DNA of 9,091 nucleotides from an uncultured Caryophanales bacterium (GCA_946402785.1 CAMIXP010000046.1:1-9091); one strand, 5' to 3'. Numbered from the stretch's first letter, positions 1-5,767 are shown. A program made the numbers and translations. Notes: a model not told the origin generated them from the letters alone.

Positions 1-348
1 TTCTATGAAGGTAATCCATTACATGATGGTGGTGTTATTATTCAAGGAGATAGAATTACTTGTGCAGGAGCTGTTTTCCCAACAAGTAACAGTCCAAAAC
101 TAAATAGACGTTTAGGTACAAGACATAGAGCTGCCTTAGGTTTAGCAGAAGAGACGGATGCTATTTGTATTGTTGTTTCTGAAGAAACAGGTAGAGTATC
201 TATCGCATTAAAGGGAGAAATGTTATATAACTTAACTCTTGATGATGTACGTATGATGTTAATTGATGAGTTAAGACCTAAACAAGATATCGAATACAAT
301 GAAGACGAAGAAGTAAATGAGGAAGAGCCATATGAAGAAAGTAAGTAG
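1..348 (+). CDS. cdaA: Diadenylate cyclase CdaA, C-terminal part (5'-truncated by window)
   Basis: CdaA is a membrane-bound enzyme that condenses two ATP into cyclic di-AMP, a second messenger controlling potassium/osmolyte balance and wall homeostasis. The window holds the last 115 codons, frame 1, ending TAG at 346-348. Visible are the core of the DAC domain: the NPLHDGG active-site segment (codons at 13-33), the GTRHRAALG nucleotide-binding motif (codons from 115), and the VSEETGRVS strand that characterises CdaA. The N-terminal membrane helices lie outside the window. Two oddities: the family's DGA motif reads DGG here, and the protein ends in a strongly acidic tail of about 20 residues rich in Glu and Asp. 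Its end overlaps the start of cdaR, the partner regulator, by 17 nt, as expected for the conserved cdaA-cdaR operon. Family assignment is firm; activity of the DGG variant is not tested here. Confidence 0.95.
   Translation, partial: FYEGNPLHDGGVIIQGDRITCAGAVFPTSNSPKLNRRLGTRHRAALGLAEETDAICIVVSEETGRVSIALKGEMLYNLTLDDVRMMLIDELRPKQDIEYNEDEEVNEEEPYEESK
319..324 (+). promoter_or_regulatory. Ribosome-binding site that decides the cdaR start
   Basis: GAGGAA lies inside the last codons of cdaA. Counting from its GAGG core (319-322) there are 9 nt to the ATG at 332. The alternative in-frame ATG at 317 has no comparable site upstream, so the start at 332 is preferred. Its position within cdaA suggests translational coupling of the two genes. 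Confidence 0.6.
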
Positions 349-1690
349 ATTTTTTGGAAAACTATTTCGTCGTATTGGAATGGTATTTGATAAGGTATTA
401 ATTACTCCGATTACGCGTGTTATTTTGAAAGTAATGGATGTATCAAAGAATTTGGCTAAAGGGATTGATCGTCTTGCCAGTAAAAAGTCAACTTTATTGA
501 TCATCAGTTTATTACTTGCATTTATTGTATTCCTGTTTATTGATAATGAATCCAATGTTATGATTGATCAATATGCAGAAATATTATATGACCAAACAGT
601 TACGGCTGTTTATAATGAAGAGAGTTATGTTGTAGAAGGTTTACCTGAAAAGGTTGATATTACTTTGATTGGTCAAAGAAGACATATTTTCCTTGCTAAA
701 CAATCTCCTTCTAAGGGTGTTACTGTTGATTTAACCGGATTAAAACCTGGTACTCATAAAGTAACATTAAAATATAATCAAAGATTAAAATCATTGGATT
801 ATAAATTGGATCCTTCTACGGTTAACGTAACAATCTATGAGAAGGAAAGTGAAACAAGAACCCTTACATATGATATCTTGAATCAAGATAAATTAGATAC
901 AAAACTATATATTAGTAATGTAGAACTTGATCGTTCTGAAGTTATTATTAAGGGTGCTAAATATAAGTTAGATCAAGTTGCTAACGTTAGAGCCTTATTG
1001 GATGTTAATAATATTCCTAATCCAAAAGCAGGAGATATTAATGTTAAAGATATCCCACTTGTAGCTTATGATAGTGATGGTAAGATTATGGATGTAGAGA
1101 TTGTACCAAAAGCAATTGCTGCTAATGTTACGATTACATCACCAAGTAAGGAAATTCCAATTCGTGTTGTTCCTATTGGAGACTTAGCATTTGGTAAATC
1201 TATTCAATCTATTACACCAAGTGTAACGAAGATTACGGTTTATGGAGAACAAGCTGCTATTGATGAGATTCAACAATTAGATGTAGAAATTGATGTTAAT
1301 GGTCTTGAAAAAGATAAAGATTATAACGTAACATTAAAGAAACCTAAAGGTATTACAGAATTAAGTTCTAAGACAATGTCTGTTAAGGTTACAATTGATA
1401 ATGCTACTACAAAAGAATTTAAAGATATTGCAGTATCTTATCGTAATCTTGCTGATGGATTAGTTGTTCAAGCTAGCAGTGAAGAAGATCGTAAGGTAAC
1501 TGTTGTTGTTAGTGGTAGTGAAGAAGCTTTAGAAAACATTAAAGAAACAGATATTACTGCTTATGTTGATTTGAAGAACTATAAAGTTGGTACTCATGAA
1601 GTAGAAGTTACCGTTACGGGTTCTGATTTGAAACTTGCTTATTCTTCTAAAACTAAGAAGATTAAGATTGTTATCACAGAGAAAAAATAG
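332..1690 (+). CDS. cdaR: CdaA regulatory protein CdaR (YbbR repeat protein)
   Basis: CdaR is a membrane-anchored extracytoplasmic protein that binds CdaA and modulates c-di-AMP synthesis. The 452-residue product has a basic, amphipathic N-terminal region (1-52), one membrane helix (about 54-70), then a long beta-rich exterior of four YbbR-type repeats, roughly 88-168, 174-268, 272-356 and 361-448. Each repeat shows the family pattern of a strand, a 'G....' turn, 'V.a.vDl' and a closing 'V.V.I' strand (for example VDLTGLKPGTHKVTLKY and VDLKNYKVGTHEVEVTV). No enzyme motifs are seen. The N-terminal stretch before the helix is much longer than the usual short cytoplasmic leader. The start at 332 is chosen over 317 because of the GAGGAA site. 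It follows cdaA with a 17-nt overlap and is closed immediately by a terminator, so glmM, which commonly follows cdaR in Firmicutes, is not in this unit. Confidence 0.93.
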   Translation: MKKVSRFFGKLFRRIGMVFDKVLITPITRVILKVMDVSKNLAKGIDRLASKKSTLLIISLLLAFIVFLFIDNESNVMIDQYAEILYDQTVTAVYNEESYVVEGLPEKVDITLIGQRRHIFLAKQSPSKGVTVDLTGLKPGTHKVTLKYNQRLKSLDYKLDPSTVNVTIYEKESETRTLTYDILNQDKLDTKLYISNVELDRSEVIIKGAKYKLDQVANVRALLDVNNIPNPKAGDINVKDIPLVAYDSDGKIMDVEIVPKAIAANVTITSPSKEIPIRVVPIGDLAFGKSIQSITPSVTKITVYGEQAAIDEIQQLDVEIDVNGLEKDKDYNVTLKKPKGITELSSKTMSVKVTIDNATTKEFKDIAVSYRNLADGLVVQASSEEDRKVTVVVSGSEEALENIKETDITAYVDLKNYKVGTHEVEVTVTGSDLKLAYSSKTKKIKIVITEKK

Positions 1691-1710
1691 AGAGCTTAGC
1701 TCTCTTTTTT
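1689..1710 (+). terminator. Rho-independent terminator of cdaA-cdaR
   Basis: A 7-bp perfect stem (AGAGAGC at 1689-1695 with GCTCTCT at 1699-1705) with a 3-nt loop TTA runs straight into a T-tract (1705-1710). The stem begins within the cdaR stop codon. This ends the cdaA-cdaR transcript before the next gene. Confidence 0.88.
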
Positions 1711-1724
1711 GTTGTACTATTTTA

Positions 1725-1753
1725 TTTTGATTCAAACAGTTGTGTGTTATAAT
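1725..1753 (+). promoter_or_regulatory. Extended -10 promoter for the thioredoxin-like gene
   Basis: TATAAT at 1748-1753 is preceded by TGT (1745-1747), giving a TGn extended -10. A poor -35, TTTTGA at 1725-1730, lies 17 nt upstream; TTGATT at 1727-1732 would give a 15-nt spacer. It sits directly after the cdaR terminator, as expected for a new transcription unit. The predicted transcript start is near 1760, leaving a leader of only about 11 nt that begins at the Shine-Dalgarno. Confidence 0.75.
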
Positions 1754-1771
1754 AATATCTAGGTGGTATTT

Positions 1772-2329
1772 ATGTCAAACAAAAAAACAATTCGTAAAAC
1801 AAATACAAAGAATAAGAAAGAGTCTTTAGAACAAGCAAAGAAGATAGAAGAAGTAGGAGAATTCAAAACAGATTTTAAAAACATCATTTGGGTTGTTGGA
1901 GGAATCCTTGTTTTCTTCCTTGCTTTTTATTTATTAACCTTATATTTAACAAACCGTGGAGAACGTATTACTCCTAATAAACCTTCTGGAGATGGAACTA
2001 TATCTTATACAGATATTATGGCTGGTAGAAGTTTTTCAATGCCTGAAAAAGAATACTTAGTTGTTTACTATGATCGTGAAGATGCAGAAGTATTATCTTC
2101 TTTAAGTTTAGCTGTTTCTGGTTATCGTTCTAAAGAAGAACACTTAACGATTTATACTGTTGATATGAGTAGTTCTTTTAATAAAGGCTATATTTCTGAA
2201 GAAGGTAATTCTTCTGTTTCAGATGTATCAGAATTAAAGATTAATGGACCTACTTTAATTCATTTTAAAGATGGTTCTGTATCAGAGTATATTGAAGGTA
2301 AAGATCAAGTTGTTGGATATTTAGAATAA
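1772..2329 (+). CDS. Single-pass membrane protein with cysteine-free thioredoxin-like ectodomain
   Basis: The 185-residue product has a Lys-rich cytoplasmic head (1-37), one membrane helix (about 38-60) and an exterior domain. That domain resembles a thioredoxin fold: strand EYLVVYYD (94-101), a helix (102-117), strand LTIYTVD (125-131), then NGPTLIHFKDGSVSEYIEG (158-176). In the last segment Pro160 sits where thioredoxins carry the cis-proline, followed by the two closing strands. The place of the CxxC motif reads DREDAE (101-106), and the whole protein has no cysteine, so it cannot be a dithiol oxidoreductase. I infer a structural or binding role at the outer membrane face. Start: AGGTGG (1761-1766) lies 5 nt before ATG 1772; the in-frame GTG at 1763 overlaps that site and is rejected. 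It is probably co-transcribed with the protease gene downstream (36-nt gap). The fold call rests on pattern alone. Confidence 0.7.
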   Translation: MSNKKTIRKTNTKNKKESLEQAKKIEEVGEFKTDFKNIIWVVGGILVFFLAFYLLTLYLTNRGERITPNKPSGDGTISYTDIMAGRSFSMPEKEYLVVYYDREDAEVLSSLSLAVSGYRSKEEHLTIYTVDMSSSFNKGYISEEGNSSVSDVSELKINGPTLIHFKDGSVSEYIEGKDQVVGYLE

Positions 2330-2349
2330 AAAGACTTTATGTCTTTTTT
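2328..2349 (+). terminator. Weak A/T-rich hairpin between thioredoxin-like gene and ctp
   Basis: AAAAAGAC (2328-2335) pairs with GTCTTTTT (2341-2348) around a 5-nt loop TTTAT. Only 2 G-C pairs are present and the T-run is mostly consumed in the stem, so termination is likely partial. No clear promoter separates it from the following gene, so it may act as an attenuator or a 3'-end stabiliser in a shared transcript. Confidence 0.5.
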
Positions 2350-2364
2350 GCTATGAGGTGTCTT

Positions 2365-3627
2365 ATGGAAAAAAAGAAGAAAAAGAAGAAACATAAGAAG
2401 AAAAAGAAAAACCTAGTCAATGATCTTCAAAGAAGTTTAGAGAGTGATGCTAAATTTTCTATTATGGAAGTCATTGTTCTTGTCGTGATTGCTGTTGTAT
2501 TCGGCGTGATTATTGGATATTTAATTACTTATGGTAATAGTAATCTTAGTCGTGTTCGTTCTGATACGAATTTGGGTGAGATTGTTAGTACTTATAATAA
2601 TATTGTAGATAATTACTATGAAGAGTTAGATGAGGAAAAGTTATCAGAATCTGCTATTAAAGGAATGATGTCTTCTTTAGAAGATCCTTATTCTCAATTT
2701 TTAGATAAAGATTCTACGAGTTCTTTTAATGAATCCGTTGATGGAGAATATGTAGGAATTGGGGTTACGGTTGAGTTTAAAGATGAATACAATCATGTTA
2801 TTTCTCTTGTGAAAGATGGTCCTGCAGAAAAAGCAGGAATTCATGTGGGAGATACGATTCTTAGTATTGATGGTGTTAGTTGTAAGAATTTATATGCAGG
2901 AGAACTTAGTAAATTAGTTACTGGTAAAGTAGGATCCACTGTTCGTGTTACCATCTTAAGAGATGGTAAAGAAGATACGTTACTTGTTATGAGACAAATT
3001 ATTGAAGTAGAGGATGTTTCCTATCGATTGATAGAACAAGGTCATCATAAAATAGGGTATATTCATCTAACAATCTTTTCTTCTCATGCTTTTACTCAAT
3101 TTCAAAATGCTTTGAAAGACTTAGAAAAACAAAAAATAGATTCTCTTATTATAGATGTCCGTGATAATCCAGGAGGTCATCTTGCACAAGCAAGAAATAT
3201 TTTAAGTTTATTCTTTGACAAGAAAACATTATTATTTCAAACAGAAAGTAATGGGAAAAGAACCAAGGTTTATTCTACAACTTCTGAGAAACGTGATTAT
3301 CCAATTGTCATTTTAATGAATCAGGATACTGCATCTTCTGCAGAAGTATTGGTTGCTAGTTTTCAAGAAAACTATAAGAATTATCATGTTGTTGGAGTTA
3401 ATAGTTATGGTAAGAGCCAAGTTCAAAAATCTCTTACTTTGAATAGTGGAAGTAGTATTAAATTTTCAATTGAAAGATGGCTAACTCCTAGTGGTAAAGT
3501 GATCAGTGAGAAAGGACTTGTTCCAGATATTTTAGTAGAGCAGTCTCCACAATACTATGTTGATCGTACAGATGAAAATGATTCTCAATTACAAAAAGCA
3601 ATTTCTATTATTCAAAAAGAGTCTTAA
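2365..3627 (+). CDS. S41 family C-terminal processing peptidase (Ctp), membrane-anchored
   Basis: This is a 420-residue serine protease of the CtpA/CtpB/Prc family, which trims the C-termini of envelope proteins outside the membrane. Order of parts: a Lys/His-rich head (12 Lys within the first 15 residues), a membrane helix (about 34-56), a helical N-terminal region ending in SSLEDPYSQFLD (103-114), a PDZ domain (about 128-208, with GEYVGIGV and AEKAGIHVGDTILSIDG), then the protease core. The core shows IIDVRDNPGG (262-271), catalytic Ser325 in TASSAEV, Lys350 in NSYGKSQVQ exactly 25 residues later, and Gln354. That is the intact Ser-Lys-Gln triad with family spacing. The protein ends soon after the GLVPDILVE motif with a short tail. 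GAGGTG (2355-2360) is 4 nt before ATG 2365; the upstream in-frame ATG at 2353 overlaps this site and is rejected. Whether it is CtpA or CtpB, and its substrate, cannot be told. Confidence 0.95.
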   Translation: MEKKKKKKKHKKKKKNLVNDLQRSLESDAKFSIMEVIVLVVIAVVFGVIIGYLITYGNSNLSRVRSDTNLGEIVSTYNNIVDNYYEELDEEKLSESAIKGMMSSLEDPYSQFLDKDSTSSFNESVDGEYVGIGVTVEFKDEYNHVISLVKDGPAEKAGIHVGDTILSIDGVSCKNLYAGELSKLVTGKVGSTVRVTILRDGKEDTLLVMRQIIEVEDVSYRLIEQGHHKIGYIHLTIFSSHAFTQFQNALKDLEKQKIDSLIIDVRDNPGGHLAQARNILSLFFDKKTLLFQTESNGKRTKVYSTTSEKRDYPIVILMNQDTASSAEVLVASFQENYKNYHVVGVNSYGKSQVQKSLTLNSGSSIKFSIERWLTPSGKVISEKGLVPDILVEQSPQYYVDRTDENDSQLQKAISIIQKES

Positions 3628-3641
3628 TTAAGACTCTTTTT
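3614..3641. terminator. Bidirectional terminator: perfect 28-bp palindrome between convergent ctp and sortase genes
   Basis: The two halves, 3614-3627 and 3628-3641, are exact reverse complements. The arms start with AAAAA and end with TTTTT, with GAGTCTT as the pairing core, so either strand gives a hairpin followed by U residues. The central TTAATTAA carries the TAA stop of ctp (3625-3627, plus strand) and the TAA stop of the sortase gene (3628-3630, minus strand). Confidence 0.9.
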
Positions 3642-4176
3642 CTATACTGTTAATGATTAATTGGCAATTATCTTTTTGCGGACAGCAGGTTGTTAGGACA
3701 AGTTGTCTTTTATTTTCTCTTCTTCCTCGAATATATCCATCTTTTGTTTGTTCCCATATATGGGTAATTTGATATGTATAGGTATTGTTTTCATATTGGA
3801 ACTCTATTTCATCATTGATATCTAGTTGATCTAGATTGTTGAAGTAAGATACTTCGGATGTTCCTGAATGAGCTGCGATAAATACAATGCTATTTTCATC
3901 TTTTGGATTCATTGATTCTTTTAAAATCGTAACGTTTTCTTCTACATTGTTCTTTTCACTATCGATTGTATATAATGGTTTTTCTAATCCTATCTTCGGT
4001 ATTTTAATATTACCAATTGGTTTTTCTACTTGAATGGTATTTGTTTTGGATACTTTCATGGGACTTGTAATCGGTATATTAAAAACAATTCTTTCTTTGT
4101 TTCCTATTTTCATAATGGTTGAGACTGAAAGAAGAGTTGTGCATAAAACCAGTATTAGAAATACTTTCTTTAACAT
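3628..4176 (-). CDS. Sortase (cysteine transpeptidase), class unassigned
   Basis: Sortases cleave a C-terminal sorting motif of an exported protein and attach it to the wall or to a pilin lysine. The 182-residue product has an N-terminal membrane anchor (about 4-22), a linker, and the beta-barrel starting at GNIKIPKIGLEKPLY (55-69). Catalytic His103 lies in FIAAHSG (99-105) and catalytic Cys164 ends QLVLTTC (158-164). The third expected residue, an Arg before the last strand, is not found: that position reads Gln172 in CQLII (171-175). The length suits a small class D/E-like enzyme, but I cannot assign a class. AGGA, 9 nt before the ATG, is the likely Shine-Dalgarno and lies inside the upstream adhesin gene; the 7-nt overlap with that gene points to coupled translation. 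The adhesin gene is the obvious substrate candidate. Family assignment is firm, activity is not. Confidence 0.92.
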   Translation of the reverse strand: MLKKVFLILVLCTTLLSVSTIMKIGNKERIVFNIPITSPMKVSKTNTIQVEKPIGNIKIPKIGLEKPLYTIDSEKNNVEENVTILKESMNPKDENSIVFIAAHSGTSEVSYFNNLDQLDINDEIEFQYENNTYTYQITHIWEQTKDGYIRGRRENKRQLVLTTCCPQKDNCQLIINSIEKES

Positions 4177-5591
4177 AGAATCATCCTAATGAATTGGATG
4201 ATGATTTCTAATAGATTTCTTTCCTTTTTTGTATTGGGAACAGGTATTTTGTAATCATGTAGGGTAATTGTTTCTTCTTCTTGATTTGTTATTGTTATTT
4301 GAAATGGTTCTATTATTTGATATCCGTCGGTTGTGTTTACTTGTTTGATGGTATAGGTACCATATGGTAATGTGATTTCTACTTCTCCTTGTTCATTTGT
4401 TTCAACGGTTTCGATTACTTCATTATTTGAATTGATGATATCAAATTGAATATTGGTTTCTGGTTCTATCTTGTTTTCTTCTCCATATACTTTTTGTATG
4501 GTTATTTTTTTCTTTATGACTGCGTTGGATACTGTTATTTCATAGTTTGGATTTTCTTCTGATAGAGTAAATGTATATTTTTCATTATTTAATTCATATC
4601 CTTTTCCAGGAACTGCTTCTTGTAGGTAGTAGGTACCAAATGGTATATCTTTTATTTCTCCTTGATTGTTGATGATTTCAATACTATCAATGGATTCTCC
4701 TTCTTCATTAAAAATTTCATAGATAGCTCCATCTAGTGAGGCCTCTCCTTGTGGTTCTGTTTCTTTCGTATCTTCATCTACTTTTGTAATATGAATATGG
4801 TTGGATATGACATTGATTTTAAATTGTACCTGTTTTGGTTCTAAGTCTCCTCTATGAACCATATTTTGACTGGTAGCTGATTCAAAGAATTCGATTGTTC
4901 CATTATGAATGATATCTTTTTCTCTTGTGAGAGTTATATCATATTCTCCTTCTTCTAAATCGGGAATGATGATTCTTGTATCTACTAGTTCAATTTCAGA
5001 ATTATTGGTTGAATACTTTTGAAGGGATTCTCCAATTTCAATTTCTGATTTGGTTCCTTGTATGACAGTAATTGTTTGATTTTCGATGGGAATTTCATGA
5101 TCATATTCATAAATTAACTGGTTGATTTCGTCTATTTGATAATCAAATTCATTGGTTCTTTCTCCATTTAGTGTTTTTGTGAAATAATAGTCTCCTTCTG
5201 TAGGACTTGCGACTCTCCAAATCATGAGTTGGGCTACGGCATACCAAGATGCATCAAAATGGTTTTTATAGCGATATCCAAAGTAGGCAATCTTTTCGAT
5301 TTGATCCATTTGTTCTTTTGTTAGATTACTTGGATGATCTGTTTTAGAGTAGACGCTTCCTTCTTGAAAGAAGTTTAAGGGTTCTATACAATAAGCAATT
5401 TGATAGGTTTGCCTATTTTGAAAAAATCTTGCTCGTTGATAGTAGATTGTGTTTGTTGCATACTGATATTTATTCATATACATGTTGTCTAAGTATTCTG
5501 CTTCATAGAATGAATATTCTTCTGCATGAACGGTTTTACCTATTGCCAATAAGGTCATTATCATAATTAAGAAAATTATCTTTTTTTTCAT
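4170..5591 (-). CDS. Thioester-domain surface adhesin with two SpaA/CnaB-type domains
   Basis: This is a 473-residue exported protein. A signal peptide (1-23, cleavage likely after VHA) precedes a thioester domain (about 25-165), with Cys68 in AYCIEP and Gln121 in WYAVAQLMIW placed to form the internal Cys-Gln thioester that lets such adhesins bond covalently to host surfaces. A middle beta region (about 170-260) follows, then two SpaA/CnaB-like domains. In domain 1 (263-357), Lys270, Glu325 and Asn356 fit an intramolecular isopeptide. In domain 2 (361-448), the matching Lys367 and Asp446 are seen but the catalytic Glu is Gln417. The end carries PVPNT (450-454), resembling an LPxTG-type motif, but followed by KKER, 14 rather hydrophobic residues and a terminal Cys, with no closing basic tail. 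AGGAGG (5598-5603) stands 6 nt before the ATG, a near-ideal site. It is the first gene of a two-gene operon with the sortase. The overall call is strong; the wall-anchoring route is inferred. Confidence 0.88.
   Translation of the reverse strand: MKKKIIFLIMIMTLLAIGKTVHAEEYSFYEAEYLDNMYMNKYQYATNTIYYQRARFFQNRQTYQIAYCIEPLNFFQEGSVYSKTDHPSNLTKEQMDQIEKIAYFGYRYKNHFDASWYAVAQLMIWRVASPTEGDYYFTKTLNGERTNEFDYQIDEINQLIYEYDHEIPIENQTITVIQGTKSEIEIGESLQKYSTNNSEIELVDTRIIIPDLEEGEYDITLTREKDIIHNGTIEFFESATSQNMVHRGDLEPKQVQFKINVISNHIHITKVDEDTKETEPQGEASLDGAIYEIFNEEGESIDSIEIINNQGEIKDIPFGTYYLQEAVPGKGYELNNEKYTFTLSEENPNYEITVSNAVIKKKITIQKVYGEENKIEPETNIQFDIINSNNEVIETVETNEQGEVEITLPYGTYTIKQVNTTDGYQIIEPFQITITNQEEETITLHDYKIPVPNTKKERNLLEIIIQFIRMILC
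4180..4202 (-). promoter_or_regulatory. Hairpin sequestering the sortase ribosome-binding site
   Basis: On the minus strand, ATCATCC (4202-4196) can pair perfectly with GGATGAT (4186-4180) across a 9-nt loop. The 3' arm includes most of the AGGA core used for the sortase ATG at 4176. Because the hairpin lies in the last codons of the adhesin gene, ribosomes finishing that gene would open it, a plausible coupling device. It is short, so its stability is uncertain. Confidence 0.4.
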
Positions 5592-5622
5592 CCGATTCCT
5601 CCTTTTTTTCTTAACGGTGTTC

Positions 5623-5651
5623 AGTATACATTTTCATTTCTAATGCTTCAA
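5623..5651 (-). promoter_or_regulatory. Sigma-A-type promoter of the adhesin-sortase operon
   Basis: On the minus strand, TTGAAG (5651-5646) is followed after exactly 17 nt by TATACT (5628-5623). Transcription would begin near 5616, giving a leader of about 25 nt containing the AGGAGG site at 5603-5598. Spacing and both hexamers fit the housekeeping consensus well. Confidence 0.7.
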
Positions 5652-5758
5652 ATGATGGATTTGTTGGAATCTGAATTGTTTGTATCATAAATCTCTATTT
5701 TTCTATAAAACTTTTTTATAATTTGATGTTTTTTTTCCATAGAAAAAGAAGTTTGCTA

Positions 5759-5767
5759 TGTTATAAT
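5759..5767 (+). promoter_or_regulatory. Extended -10 promoter for fhs
   Basis: TGT followed by TATAAT (5762-5767) forms an extended -10 element; no good -35 hexamer lies 16-18 nt upstream. The predicted start near 5774 leaves a leader of about 14 nt that begins at the GAGGTG ribosome-binding site (5775-5780). Such a leader has no room for a tetrahydrofolate riboswitch. The rest of the 5592-5787 gap holds the divergent adhesin promoter and A/T tracts. Confidence 0.72.

Noticed and set aside
42..299. Minus-strand open frame of 85 codons opposite cdaA
   Set aside because: It lies wholly antisense to the clear CdaA DAC domain, has no ribosome-binding site or recognisable motif, and is a shadow of the real gene.
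271..555. Minus-strand open frame of 94 codons with a hydrophobic end
   Set aside because: Antisense to the cdaA end and cdaR start; its hydrophobic tail is the complement of the CdaR membrane region.
1529..1735. Minus-strand open frame of 68 codons across the cdaR end
   Set aside because: It would read through the cdaR terminator hairpin and is antisense to the fourth YbbR repeat; no supporting signals.
1763..1771. GTG start for the thioredoxin-like protein
   Set aside because: The GTG is part of the AGGTGG ribosome-binding site, which is correctly spaced for the ATG at 1772.
2353..2364. Upstream ATG for the Ctp protease
   Set aside because: It overlaps the GAGGTG site that serves the ATG at 2365, and has only the terminator-like T-run upstream.
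5706..5755. Loose inverted repeat (AAACTTTTTT ... GAAGTTT) in the intergenic gap
   Set aside because: Imperfect, A/T-only pairing with a long loop, upstream of the fhs -10 box; expected by chance in such sequence.
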